From the NCBI GenBank assembly GCA_009840525.1, contig VXNP01000010.1:47182-111181 (forward strand): 64,000 nucleotides of DNA, in the 5' to 3' direction. The position numbers and the translations under genes were made by a program. The notes beneath the pieces are model-generated. The model saw nothing but the letters and a program-made list of their open reading frames with translations, was not told the DNA's origin and did no database searches. This DNA is from Gammaproteobacteria bacterium. GTDB taxonomy: Bacteria > Gemmatimonadota > Gemmatimonadetes > Longimicrobiales > Gaopeijiaceae. Shown piece after piece: positions 53,689 through 63,210 of the stretch; the stretch's first letter is position 1; each line of letters begins with the position of its first letter.

Positions 53689-53772
53689 TGTGGAAAAAAG
53701 AGTGGAAACAGCCCCCACCTCCGTGCAAAACAAACGGAAAGCACGCCAGCCAAGGTGTGGGCTTGTGGAAAC
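53689..53772 (-). promoter_or_regulatory. Three TTTCCAC-type repeats, DnaA-box-like, upstream of nrdJ
   Basis: On the minus strand: TTTTCCACA at 53689-53697 (matches relaxed DnaA-box TTWTNCACA), GTTTCCACT at 53701-53709 and GTTTCCACA at 53764-53772 (each one or more mismatches). They lie 24-107 bp before the nrdJ ATG. DnaA control of ribonucleotide reductase genes is known in E. coli (nrdAB). Confidence 0.35.
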
Positions 53773-53847
53773 TGTTCGACACCCCGCAAAACACCGTATC
53801 TAGTGGCGTCGATGTCTCCGGGGTGCCGTATGTCGGGTGCAACCTAC

Positions 53848-53876
53848 ACCATAGGTGCCTCGTTCCGGACGCGCAA
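53848..53876 (-). promoter_or_regulatory. Candidate promoter of nrdJ
   Basis: TTGCGC (53871-53876) and TATGGT (53848-53853) with a 17-base spacer, just after the stop of the upstream peptidase gene. It would give a leader of about 175 bases. Confidence 0.35.
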
Positions 53877-53904
53877 GAGGAGATCTGATCGTCGTGCGAG
53901 GCTG

Positions 53905-56900
53905 CTAGAATGCCGATCCCAAGCGGAGATAAAGCCGTCCCGCGCGCAGGCCGAATCCTGCCCCGGGCGGATCGTCTACAGCCCTGAGAGGAAACGCCAC
54001 ACCGGCCCGCACGTCGGTGGAGAGCGTCCAGAAGGGCAGCGTGTTCACCGTAACCTCCAGGCCGACGGAGGCGAGGGCGGCGCGCTTCGGGCTCGCGGAG
54101 GGATCCCGCTCGCCTTCCGGGCCCCAGGCGTTGCCCACGTCGGCAAACAGGCTTGCGCCGGCCCGGTCGAAGTACAGGGGCCAGGCCCCGAGGCCCCGGC
54201 GAATGATGGAGAGCGGAAGCCGGTATTCGGCCGACGCCGACCACGCGATGCGCCCGCGGCGGGAGGCGGCGGAGTAGCCCCGCACGGGAAAGAGGCGCGG
54301 CGAGCCCCCGAAGATACCGAAACCGGTGATCCGCTCGCGCGTGCCGGCGGCGTCGCCCACCTCGAAATGAAAGCCGTCGGCACCCGGCCCGCGCGCGATC
54401 CCGCCGCTCGCGCGCAGGGCGAACACCTGCTGCGCGAATCCGAGGTTGCCGAGCGCCCGGTAGAGCGACAGGCGGCCGGTGACTTCCTCGAACCCTCTGT
54501 CGGCGGCGCGGTCGCCGGCGAGTTCCTCGGGGAGATCGAGCACGCGCGAGACCCGGCCCCGAACGGCTCCCGAGACGCCGTCTGCAAGGGTCATGGACAT
54601 GGCGTGCGAGCGGGCGGTGTTGAAGCCGAGCGTTGCGGATACCTCCCCGACGCGCCGCGTGGGACGGTTGAGCCGGAAGAGGGTGGAGGGTTTCAGCGTC
54701 GCGTCCAGGAGTTCGGAGGACACCCAGTTGTGGCTGGCCTCCAGGGTGAGGCCGATGCGGTTGCGAAAGCGGGCCCGCTGAAGATCCACGCTCACCTGCA
54801 TGCGTCGTTCCCGGTCCACCACGTAGAGAGTGTCCACATCCCCGTTCTGTCGCTCTCCCAGGGTGAGGCCCGCGGGATCGTAGAGCTGGCCCAGCGAGAA
54901 CGTCACCACCGGGTTCCCCAGCCCTCGGGCGGTGTAGCCGAAGCGGCCCTCCCCGCGACGCTTCTCGGGAATCAGGCGGCCCCAGGCCCGGAAGGCGTGC
55001 CGGTTGACCAGATCCCGGCCGGAGGTCGAGAATCCGAAGCCCGGGCCGATGACATCCCGCTCCCGGATCCTTCGAGCCGCGGAGTAGAGCGGCTGCCAGT
55101 AGGTCGGGAGGAGTGAGCGGAAGGCCCGGTATGGCCTGCTCTCGGCCTCGACCGCGGCCTGAAAGCGGTCCGGGGAACGATCCGCGCCAAGCAGGAAGCG
55201 GGGGTCGTCCGCGAAGGGTTCGAACCACTCGCCCGGAGCGTAGGGGATGCGCTCGATGTCCCAGCCGTCGTGGTGGTAGGCGGAGTAGTAGATCCACTCG
55301 CCCGCCGGATCGATGGCCGGATGGGCGGCCCCGGTAAGCATGTTGGTGACCTGGCGCACGGGCCCCGGATGCCCGTCCCCCTCGATAGAAGCCGCGAAGA
55401 GGTTGGGGATGCCGGTGCGGTCGGAGGACCACAGCAGGGTGCGCCCGTCGGGGGACCAGGCGGGACTCGCGTCAACGGCGCGGTCGTCGGTCACTCTTGC
55501 GATCAGCGCGCCGGCCGCATCGAGGATCACGACGTCGAAGCGGCCGCCTGTACGCCACTGCGATACGGCGATGCGGGACCCGTCCGGCGACCAGCGCGGA
55601 AAGGCCCAGTGGACGGCGGGAACCGCCTCGGTCAACGCCGTGATGTCCCCGGTGGCCAGGTCCACCAGAACCAGCCGGTTGGTGCCCTCTCCCTCCTGCA
55701 CCGCCACGACGCGTTCACCGCTCGGATGCGCATCCGGAAAGGCCAGTCGTCCACCGCGGGTGACGCGGGCCACGCGGCCGTCCGCGTCAGCCCGGTAGAG
55801 ATCGTTGTAAAGCCGGTAGCGGTCCGCCAGCTCGAACTGGGCGAAGACCATCCCGCCGTCGGGCGTCCACGAGAAGCTGGACAGGCCATTGGTGCGGGTG
55901 AACCGGCGCTCCGCGCCACCATCCAGGCCGAGCAGGCGCAGATGCGCATCCGAGCGACCGTCCGAGAGCGCGAAGGCGAGGCGCCGGCCGTCTGGAGAAA
56001 CCTGTGGATAGAGCGCCTGACGCGCCCCGCGGGTGAGCGCTTCGCCGGTGGTGAGCGGCTGCAGTGCGGCGAGGGAGCCGGCGAGGCCGCTGTACCTGAA
56101 GGAGAGCGACGCGCGCCACTCGTCCCACGCCTGAGAGAACGAGATGCCGAAGGCCGAACGCGCCGCGGCGTCGATCCGATAGGGAACCAGTTGGCCCGCC
56201 ACTTCCTCCACGAGCTGCCGCATGCCCGTAGTGTCGGTGCGTTCCATCAGGTAGTGGAAGAACTCGGAGCCGTAGACATAGGGGCGAAGCCCGGCCGGCC
56301 ACACGGGGCTTCGGCCGGAGACCAGCGACAGCGACTCGAGGTCGTTCTCGAGAACGCCGGTGCGCAGCACCATGTCCTGCCAGGTGCCGTGGACACGGCC
56401 GGCGTTCGTCAGCGTCGACTCGTAGTAGGTGGCGATCCCTTCGGTCAGCCAGGTGGGCGTGGCGCGTCCGGGAAAAAAGGGCCAGGTGGCGGGGTAGCGG
56501 CCCAGGACCGCGCGCAGGATGCCGCCCACGCCACCCGCGGGATCCAGGTGAAAGATGTGCACCAGCTCGTGCGTGACCACCAGCTCGATCCACTCGTCGA
56601 AATAGTTGAGGGACCCCGCGTCCGCGGGCGGGCGGGCAAAGAGCGTGATGCGGTTGCCGGGGACCACGTTGGCGAACCCGTTGGAGTAGTCGGCGTGGTC
56701 GGTGAGCACGATGTCGATGGCGCCCGGCGGCGGCGCGCTGAAGGATGACGCCAGTTGCCCGTAGGCCCGCTCCGCCCGGTCGGCCAGGCGCGTCGCCAGG
56801 GGATGGAGGGCTTCGGGAAAGGTGATCCGGAAATGCTCGGTGTCGAGCGTGCGCCAGTCCTCGTCGGGGGGCACCTGGCCGTAGGCGGGGACGGTGGCCG

Positions 56901-57000
56901 GGAGCACGCCCCCGATGAGCAGCAGCAGGAGAAGCAGCCTTGTCAGGGGCCTGTCGCGCCCGTCAATGTTGTCGGGGCCAAAGCAGACGAGGGTTGTCAT
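53905..57000 (-). CDS. Metallopeptidase - TolB propeller - outer-membrane beta-barrel protein
   Basis: From ATG 57000 the product is 1031 residues. A signal peptide (RLLLLLLLIGGVLPATVPAYGQ) is followed by a gluzincin-like domain with HELVH (144-148) and a downstream Glu in TPTWLTEGIATYYES (187), like peptidase MA proteins. Residues about 330-620 carry repeated WSPDG and SPDGRR motifs of a TolB/PD40 beta-propeller. Residues about 680-1031 alternate polar and hydrophobic residues and end in LYLRLGSAF, typical of a BamA/surface-antigen barrel with a C-terminal Phe. It looks like a protease that carries its own outer-membrane anchor. The frame is open to 57588 but that part is a shadow of the divergent gene. 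Confidence 0.85.
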   Translation of the reverse strand: MTTLVCFGPDNIDGRDRPLTRLLLLLLLIGGVLPATVPAYGQVPPDEDWRTLDTEHFRITFPEALHPLATRLADRAERAYGQLASSFSAPPPGAIDIVLTDHADYSNGFANVVPGNRITLFARPPADAGSLNYFDEWIELVVTHELVHIFHLDPAGGVGGILRAVLGRYPATWPFFPGRATPTWLTEGIATYYESTLTNAGRVHGTWQDMVLRTGVLENDLESLSLVSGRSPVWPAGLRPYVYGSEFFHYLMERTDTTGMRQLVEEVAGQLVPYRIDAAARSAFGISFSQAWDEWRASLSFRYSGLAGSLAALQPLTTGEALTRGARQALYPQVSPDGRRLAFALSDGRSDAHLRLLGLDGGAERRFTRTNGLSSFSWTPDGGMVFAQFELADRYRLYNDLYRADADGRVARVTRGGRLAFPDAHPSGERVVAVQEGEGTNRLVLVDLATGDITALTEAVPAVHWAFPRWSPDGSRIAVSQWRTGGRFDVVILDAAGALIARVTDDRAVDASPAWSPDGRTLLWSSDRTGIPNLFAASIEGDGHPGPVRQVTNMLTGAAHPAIDPAGEWIYYSAYHHDGWDIERIPYAPGEWFEPFADDPRFLLGADRSPDRFQAAVEAESRPYRAFRSLLPTYWQPLYSAARRIRERDVIGPGFGFSTSGRDLVNRHAFRAWGRLIPEKRRGEGRFGYTARGLGNPVVTFSLGQLYDPAGLTLGERQNGDVDTLYVVDRERRMQVSVDLQRARFRNRIGLTLEASHNWVSSELLDATLKPSTLFRLNRPTRRVGEVSATLGFNTARSHAMSMTLADGVSGAVRGRVSRVLDLPEELAGDRAADRGFEEVTGRLSLYRALGNLGFAQQVFALRASGGIARGPGADGFHFEVGDAAGTRERITGFGIFGGSPRLFPVRGYSAASRRGRIAWSASAEYRLPLSIIRRGLGAWPLYFDRAGASLFADVGNAWGPEGERDPSASPKRAALASVGLEVTVNTLPFWTLSTDVRAGVAFPLRAVDDPPGAGFGLRAGRLYLRLGSAF

Positions 57001-57006
57001 CGAATC

Positions 57007-57648
57007 ATGCAGACCAGGGCAAGTATCTGGTACCGGCTGGGCTACGCATGGGAGACCGCGCGCCTGGGCCGGGTGGCCGGGAGCGGCGGGGCATCCGGCC
57101 GGCGCCGTCCGCCCTTCCGGTCCGGAAACGGGAGCACGCCCTCCGCCACAGACAAGATCGCTTCTTCCCTCCTCGGGAGAAACCTGCTCGACCAGGCCGG
57201 CGGGCTGGCCCGGCGGGTCGTGGTTGCGCGGGCCGATCGCTCGTCGCCGCGTGAGGACTTTCCGCGCGCCGCCCTGGCGGGTGCTGGAGCGGCGCTCGCT
57301 GCGCGCTCGCTCGCAAGGCTGCTCGCTCCCGATGCGGCATCCGGGGATGAGGCCGGGCTTGGCCTCGAGTTGGCGCAGGGCGCGGTCGAGGGATTGGCCC
57401 TGGCGGTCCTGAGCCGCCATCTGCCCGCTGGCCGCCTGGTGCAGATCGGGTTGTGCAGCGTGGCGAGGCATGCCGCAGCTCCCGGGGGAGGGCTCCCGCG
57501 CGTCATCCGTCCCATCGCACCGGGGACGGTCCGCACCCTCTCCGCCCTCGCGCCCGAGCGTGGCCGCAATGGCGGACTCCTCGAACACGCGGCGTTCGCG
57601 ACCGCGTTCGTGCTCCTCTACGGGCGGAGGACTCCGGGATCCGCGTAG
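57007..57648 (+). CDS. Unknown protein, divergent from the barrel peptidase
   Basis: 213 residues from ATG 57007. I do not recognise it. It begins MQTRASIWYRLGYAWETARLG and is Ala/Leu/Arg-rich with helical stretches (GLGLELAQGAVEGLALAVLSRHLP) and a hydrophobic end (AAFATAFVLLYGRR). The opposite strand is also open, but this frame has the more natural residue balance, so I take it as the gene. Its ATG is only six bases from the ATG of the divergent peptidase, leaving no room for separate promoters between them. Confidence 0.55.
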   Translation: MQTRASIWYRLGYAWETARLGRVAGSGGASGRRRPPFRSGNGSTPSATDKIASSLLGRNLLDQAGGLARRVVVARADRSSPREDFPRAALAGAGAALAARSLARLLAPDAASGDEAGLGLELAQGAVEGLALAVLSRHLPAGRLVQIGLCSVARHAAAPGGGLPRVIRPIAPGTVRTLSALAPERGRNGGLLEHAAFATAFVLLYGRRTPGSA

Positions 57649-57678
57649 CGGACCACGGGCTGCGAGCGCCCGTCGCCT

Positions 57679-58827
57679 TCACGCTCCACCGGGGGTGAGG
57701 GACCCCAGAACCCGGCGCCCCGAAGCCCCCGTGGAGGCCGGCGAATTGGCCGGCAGGCCGCGCAGGTGCGCCCACGCCAGCACCGCGAAGCAGGCGGCTT
57801 CGCGCGCTTCCGGTTCGAGACCCAGTACGGACAGGTCGCGCACCGGGACGGGGGCCAGCCGGTCGGAGATCATCGCCGCCAGGACCGGGTTCAGGGCACC
57901 GCCGCCCGCCAGCAGGACTTCGCTCGCGCCCCGTGGAAGCACCCAGCGGCGACAGGCGTCGGCGACCGAGGCGGCGGTGAAGGCCGTAAGCGTCGCGACC
58001 AGGCCGGCCCAGTCGCGTTTCGTGCGTGGTACCACGCGTTCCACGAGCCTCTCGACGAACGCGCTGCCGAACACTTCGCGCCCGGTCGACTTGGGCGGCG
58101 GGCGATGCAGGAACGGGTGCTGAAGGAGCTGCGCCAGCAGGTCGTTGTCCACTTCGCCGGCCGCCGCCAGCTCACCGTCCGCGTCGAACGTCCGGCGGCC
58201 GTCCGTGGCGAGTTCCGCAGCGGTGTCGATGAGCGCGACGCCCGGGCCCGTATCGAAGGCCAGGACGGGTTGGCCGTCCGAGGCTGCGGGGAGCCAGGTC
58301 ACGTTGGCCATCCCGCCCAGATTCTGGAGGGCGCGCGGCCGGTCGGGCGCGGAGAAGAGCAGGCGGTCCGGCCAGGGCACGAGGGGTGCGCCGTGCCCAC
58401 CGGCTGCCACGTCGCGGGTCCGGAAGTCGCTCACCACCGGTATGCCGGTGATCTCCGCGATGGTCGCGGGATCCCCCAACTGGAGGGTAGCGCCGCGGGC
58501 GTCCCCGGACGGGGGGTCGTGCCACACCGTCTGTCCGTGCGAACCGATCGCCGCGACCGATCCCGGATCCACCCCGGCGCGCGCGCACCCCGTGAGCGCA
58601 CAGCGCGCGAAGCGCTCCCCCAAGGCCGCGTGCAGGCGGGCCAGATCGGCCGGCCCGCCCCCCTCGATCGCGCGGCGGATCGAGTCCCGCTCCTCCGGCC
58701 GGTAGCTCTCGCTGTGGAATCCCAGCAATCGCCACGAGAACGTCCCGGGGGTCGTCCCGCCCACCTCCAGCAGGGCGGCGTCGACACCGTCGAGCGACGT
58801 GCCCGACATCATTCCGAGAACCTTCAT
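57679..58827 (-). CDS. anmK: Anhydro-N-acetylmuramic acid kinase
   Basis: Phosphorylates and opens 1,6-anhydro-MurNAc released during peptidoglycan turnover, giving MurNAc-6-phosphate for MurQ. The 382-residue product begins KVLGMMSGTSLDGVDAALLEV, has GSHGQTVWHDPP, GDPATIAEITGIPVVSDFR and the LAGGGALNPVLAAM motif. It lies 72 bp after murQ. Confidence 0.97.
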   Translation of the reverse strand: MKVLGMMSGTSLDGVDAALLEVGGTTPGTFSWRLLGFHSESYRPEERDSIRRAIEGGGPADLARLHAALGERFARCALTGCARAGVDPGSVAAIGSHGQTVWHDPPSGDARGATLQLGDPATIAEITGIPVVSDFRTRDVAAGGHGAPLVPWPDRLLFSAPDRPRALQNLGGMANVTWLPAASDGQPVLAFDTGPGVALIDTAAELATDGRRTFDADGELAAAGEVDNDLLAQLLQHPFLHRPPPKSTGREVFGSAFVERLVERVVPRTKRDWAGLVATLTAFTAASVADACRRWVLPRGASEVLLAGGGALNPVLAAMISDRLAPVPVRDLSVLGLEPEAREAACFAVLAWAHLRGLPANSPASTGASGRRVLGSLTPGGA

Positions 58828-58899
58828 GGCCCGCGCGTCACGTGGAAGAGGGCGGTCCGCCGGGCGTCCGGCCGAACCCGCTTCGGGATGCCGCCGCGG

Positions 58900-59799
58900 T
58901 CATCCGGCGCCGCCGGAGACATCCGCCACCCGGCCCCCGCTCTCCTCGAGCAGGACGCGCGCCTCCTCCGCGTCGATCCCGCGGCGAGCCATCACGATGG
59001 CCGTCTTGACGTGCCCGCCGGCCTCCTGCAGCAGCGCCCGGGCCGGTTCGCGCTCCAGCCCCACCGTGGTCATCAGGATGCGCTCTCCCCGGTCCTGGAG
59101 CTTCCGGCAGGTGACCTGCAGGTCGACCATGAGGTTGCCGTAGACCTTGCCCATGAGGACCATGGCGCCGGTCGTGATGGTGTTCAGGACCAGCTTGGTG
59201 GCCGTGCCTGCTTTCATGCGCGTCGAGCCCGTGATCACCTCGGGACCGACCAGGGGAGCGATGACCACGTCGTGGGTGGCGAGGAGCTCCGCGGACGGGG
59301 GCGTACAAAGCAGGAATCCGGTGCGGGCGCCCCGCTCGCGCGCGCGCCGCGATGCACCGTGCACGAAGGGCGTGGTGCCGGAGGTGGCGATGCCGAGCAC
59401 GAAATCGTGGGCGCCCACCGAGAGGCGGTCCATCTCCCGGGCACCGTCGCGCGGGTCGTCCTCGGCCCCCTCGCGCGCGCGCACCAGCGCGTCGTACCCC
59501 CCCGCGATCACGCCGACCACCATCGACGGATCGGTCCGGTACGTCGGTGGCATCTCGGCCGCGTCGAGCACCCCCAGCCGTCCGGAGGTTCCCGCGCCGA
59601 CGTAGATCAGCCGGCCGCCGCGGCAGAACGCGTCGCGCGCCAACTCCATTGCGCGGGCGATGCCGGCAGCCTCCTCCCCGACGGCCGCGGCCACGGTGCG
59701 GTCCTCGTCATTGATGAGCGCCACGATCTCCGCGGCCGACAGCCGGTCGACGCCACGCGAGCGTGGATTGCGCTGTTCGGTCAGCCGATCATCGAGCAT
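58900..59799 (-). CDS. murQ: N-acetylmuramic acid 6-phosphate etherase
   Basis: Cleaves the lactyl ether of MurNAc-6-phosphate to give GlcNAc-6-phosphate and lactate. The 299-residue SIS-domain enzyme has GGRLIYVGAGTSGRLGVLDAAEMPPTY, GIATSGTTPFV and GPEVITGSTRMKAGTATKLVLN. It precedes anmK in the same direction, so the two recycling steps are co-expressed. Confidence 0.97.
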   Translation of the reverse strand: MLDDRLTEQRNPRSRGVDRLSAAEIVALINDEDRTVAAAVGEEAAGIARAMELARDAFCRGGRLIYVGAGTSGRLGVLDAAEMPPTYRTDPSMVVGVIAGGYDALVRAREGAEDDPRDGAREMDRLSVGAHDFVLGIATSGTTPFVHGASRRARERGARTGFLLCTPPSAELLATHDVVIAPLVGPEVITGSTRMKAGTATKLVLNTITTGAMVLMGKVYGNLMVDLQVTCRKLQDRGERILMTTVGLEREPARALLQEAGGHVKTAIVMARRGIDAEEARVLLEESGGRVADVSGGAG

Positions 59800-60020
59800 G
59801 CTGCGCGTCCGGACCCGGGGCAGACGGGACTCTTCCTACCTTCATCCACGCAAAGCTAGCAACCCCGGCATGAATCCGCGCGAGCAACCGGGGGGCAATG
59901 GTTCCGGACCGGTACGGCGCCTCGAACGCCCCGCGACCCCGAAGATCGCGAGCGGTGTAGCACGAATCGGCGGAACCTCTTCATCATTCGTGCAATGGAC
60001 CCGGCCCTCAAGGAGACAGC

Positions 60021-63000
60021 ATGCCACGTCGGAGATCACGCGTCTGGGCAGCGGGCCTTTCCGTGCTCCTGGCAGTCTGCTGGGACGACCCGGCGACCAC
60101 CGCCCCACCCGCTCCTCCTCCACCGCCTCTCCGCGAACCCTATGCGGCGGAACGGGCCGCGCTCATGGCCCTCTACAACGCGACGGGCGGGACGCACTGG
60201 CATCGGCAAGGGAACTGGAACACCGCCGGAAGCATCCGGAGCTGGCAGGGGGTGTCGACCAGCTCGCGCGGCTTCGTCACCGGGCTGGTGCTCTCCGACA
60301 ACAACCTGTCCGGAACGATCCCGCCCGAAATCGGGAATCTGACCCAACTGACACAAATGGATCTCGAAGACAACGAGTTGACGGGCCCGATTCCGCCGGA
60401 ACTCGGGGATCTGCCTCAACTGAGACGTCTGGTTCTGGGTGCCAACGAGCTGACGGGAACGATCCCGCCGGAGCTGGGCCGGCTGAGCCAGTTGACCATG
60501 CTCGATCTGGGACGCAACAGCCTGAGCGGGACGATCCCCTCCGAACTCGGACGCCTGCCGCGCCTCGACTCCCTGCTGCTTCACCGCAACGAGCTGACCG
60601 GCCCCATTCCCCTGGAACTGGGGAACCTGGCCTCCCTGCGGAGGCTGCTCCTGGCGTTGAACCAGCTCACGGGTCCGGTGCCGCCTGAACTGGGGAACCT
60701 GGTGAGTCTCACCTACATGAGCCTGAGCCGTAACCAGTTGACGGGCACGATTCCGCCCGAGCTGGCGAAGTTGAGCTCGATCCGGATTCTGTCGGTTTCG
60801 CGCAACAACCTCACGGGGACCGTTCCCCCCGAACTGGGAAGCCTGACCACCCTGGAAGGGCTCTATCTCTACCAGAACCAGCTCACCGGCGGAATCCCAG
60901 TCTCGCTGGGCAATCTGTCGGAACTGGAGACGCTCTGGATTCACGACAACGGCCTGACGGGCCCGTTGATCAAGGAGCTCGCGGACCTCGCGGCGCTCGA
61001 GGACCTGCGGGCCGCGGACAACGAGTTGAGCGGCGCGCTGCCGCGCAATCTGGGCAGACCCCGGGCCCTGGCCCGAGTTGAGCTCGAGGGGAACGAGGGC
61101 CTGACCGGTCTGCTGCCGCGGAGCATGATCGGCCTCGAGTTCCTGCAGACCTTGTCGTACGGGGCCACCGACCTGTGCGCCCAGATCGATGACGAGTTCC
61201 AGGAGTGGCTGGGGAAGATACCGGACGGCAGCCGGACGGATTGCGATGTCGCGCGGGTGGAACGGTTTGCTCTCACCGACCTGCACGACGTGACCGGGGG
61301 ATCATCCTGGGTGAACCGCGCGGCATGGGGGACGGACGCTCCCTTGGGCGACTGGCACGGCGTGTCCACCGGGGACGGACGCGTCGTGGGATTGACGCTG
61401 CCTGCCAACGCCTTGTCCGGTCCGGTCCCCGCGGAGATCGCCAACCTCACTGAACTGAGGGTCGTGGACCTTGCCGAAAACGACCTGTCCGGTGCGTTTC
61501 CAGGCTCCTTCGCCGGGTTGCACGAGCTTGCCGAACTGCGGCTGGACCGGAATCCGGGGCTGGAGGGGGCACTGCCGTTCGGCCTCCGGGGGCTGGAACG
61601 GGTTCGCGTGCTGCTCCACGACGACACCGGCCTGTGCGCATCTCCCGCGCCGGACTTTCAGGCGTGGTACGCCGCGATCGAGCAGACCGCCGGCGCCGTC
61701 TGTGACAACCCGGATCAGGTCACGATATCTCTGCCCGTGGTCTACCTCACCCAGTCGGTGCAGGCCCCGTCGGGGAGCGTGCGCCTGGTGGCCAACCGCG
61801 ACGCGCTGCTGAGGGCGTTCGTCACGGCCGAGGAGCCGCGCGGGTTCTTCGAGCCCGAGGTCGTGGCGGTCTTCACGGGTCCGGAGGGGGACGAGGTCCA
61901 CCGCGCGGTCATGACCCGCGCCGCCAACCAGATCCCTGCCGAAGCGGACGAGGGCGACCTTGAACTCTCGTACAACGCGGTGATCCCTGCTGAGGCAGTC
62001 ACCCCGGGCATCGAGATGGTCGTGGAGGTGGACCCTGAGGCGACCCTGCCCCTCACCGCCGAAAGCAGGACCCGGTTCCCGGACGAGGGATCCGACGCGC
62101 TGAGCGTGGTGGAGGTGCCCTCGATGCAGCTCACGCTGGTTCCGGTCATCACGGCTGAGGAGCCGGACACGTCGGTTCTGGCGTGGGTGCGCGGCATCTC
62201 CGCCGACAGTCCGGAGGCCGGATTGCTCAGGCACGCGTTCCCGTTCGCCGAGTTCAACGTCAGGCGGCACGAGGCCTATCACACCTCGCTGGATCTCACC
62301 TCCTCGGCCGGGCAGGTCTCGCTGTTCGGGGAACTCGAGGCGCTGCGGGCATCGGAAGGCGGCACGGGCTACTACTACGGGGTCGCCGCCAACCTGGGAT
62401 CCAACGCCGGTAGGGGACAGCTCCCCGGCTGGGTCAGCGTCGGCGTGCCGAGATCGACCACGCTGGCGCACGAAGTAGGCCACAACCTCTCGCTCAGGCA
62501 CGCCCCGTGCGGCGATCCCAGCGGCGTCGATCCAGCCTACCCGTATCCGAACGGAAGCATCGGCGTGTGGGGATACGACTTCCGCAACGGATCCACCATC
62601 CCTCCCGACCGCGGCCAGGACATCATGACCTACTGCCGCACGCTGCCGTGGCTCAGCGACTACTATTTCGAGAAAGTGATCGACCATCGCGCACAACTGG
62701 CGGCGGGCACCGCGAGCGCAGGGGTAGCCGCGGCGGGCACTGCCTCCGAAATGCTCGTGCTCTGGGGCGGCATGGTGGATGGCGAGCTGTGGATCGATCC
62801 GGCGTTCCCGATGCGCACGGTGCCAAGGCCGCCCGATGTGCGGGGTCCGTACCGCATTCTCGGGACCGCCGCCGACGGCGGGACCCTGTTCTCGCTGGAC
62901 TTCACGCCCGGCGAGGACGGGCACGGCGGCAGGCACTTCTTCTTCACGGTGCCGATCGAAGCCGACTGGGAGGAAGCGCTCGAACGCATCACGCTGACGG

Positions 63001-63194
63001 GGCCGGAGGGCGAGGCGTACGTGGACCGGGCCGACGAGCACCGGGTCACCGTGGTCTCCGAGCCCGGGACAGGACGCCTGCGCGCGATTCTGCGGGACTG
63101 GGAAGGGGCGCTGCCGGACGCGCTCAGGGGCAAGGCCGACCTGGAGGTCAGCATGACGCGCGGGCTCAGGGAGGCGGTGCGGCTGCGGAGGTGA
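60021..63194 (+). CDS. Secreted plant-type LRR protein with a C-terminal metzincin protease
   Basis: 1057 residues with a very good ribosome-binding site (AAGGAG, five bases before the ATG). A signal peptide ends at LLAVC (C20), possibly a lipobox. Residues 41-85 are a cap like plant LRRNT ([18 protein letters not shown]). Residues about 85-365 are some eleven 24-residue repeats of the type LxxNxLxGxIPxELGxLxxL. A second cap (420-455) and short LRR block (455-525) follow. From about 570 a beta-rich region leads to [11 protein letters not shown] (817-827) and Met-turn DIMTYC (867-872), a zinc metzincin. It is probably an exported protein-binding protease. Confidence 0.93.
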   Translation: MPRRRSRVWAAGLSVLLAVCWDDPATTAPPAPPPPPLREPYAAERAALMALYNATGGTHWHRQGNWNTAGSIRSWQGVSTSSRGFVTGLVLSDNNLSGTIPPEIGNLTQLTQMDLEDNELTGPIPPELGDLPQLRRLVLGANELTGTIPPELGRLSQLTMLDLGRNSLSGTIPSELGRLPRLDSLLLHRNELTGPIPLELGNLASLRRLLLALNQLTGPVPPELGNLVSLTYMSLSRNQLTGTIPPELAKLSSIRILSVSRNNLTGTVPPELGSLTTLEGLYLYQNQLTGGIPVSLGNLSELETLWIHDNGLTGPLIKELADLAALEDLRAADNELSGALPRNLGRPRALARVELEGNEGLTGLLPRSMIGLEFLQTLSYGATDLCAQIDDEFQEWLGKIPDGSRTDCDVARVERFALTDLHDVTGGSSWVNRAAWGTDAPLGDWHGVSTGDGRVVGLTLPANALSGPVPAEIANLTELRVVDLAENDLSGAFPGSFAGLHELAELRLDRNPGLEGALPFGLRGLERVRVLLHDDTGLCASPAPDFQAWYAAIEQTAGAVCDNPDQVTISLPVVYLTQSVQAPSGSVRLVANRDALLRAFVTAEEPRGFFEPEVVAVFTGPEGDEVHRAVMTRAANQIPAEADEGDLELSYNAVIPAEAVTPGIEMVVEVDPEATLPLTAESRTRFPDEGSDALSVVEVPSMQLTLVPVITAEEPDTSVLAWVRGISADSPEAGLLRHAFPFAEFNVRRHEAYHTSLDLTSSAGQVSLFGELEALRASEGGTGYYYGVAANLGSNAGRGQLPGWVSVGVPRSTTLAHEVGHNLSLRHAPCGDPSGVDPAYPYPNGSIGVWGYDFRNGSTIPPDRGQDIMTYCRTLPWLSDYYFEKVIDHRAQLAAGTASAGVAAAGTASEMLVLWGGMVDGELWIDPAFPMRTVPRPPDVRGPYRILGTAADGGTLFSLDFTPGEDGHGGRHFFFTVPIEADWEEALERITLTGPEGEAYVDRADEHRVTVVSEPGTGRLRAILRDWEGALPDALRGKADLEVSMTRGLREAVRLRR

Positions 63195-63210
63195 CGATCA
63201 CGGAGGCGGC

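Noticed and set aside
53790..53820. Possible NrdR box upstream of nrdJ
   Set aside because: CACTAGATACGGTG has only short symmetry and does not match the NrdR consensus well; no second box at the expected spacing.
53666..53847. Possible cobalamin riboswitch before the B12-dependent reductase
   Set aside because: The leader contains GCCACTAG and CCGGAGACATCGACGCC, loosely like B12-box pieces, but the order is wrong and the core GGGAA/GGTG elements are missing.
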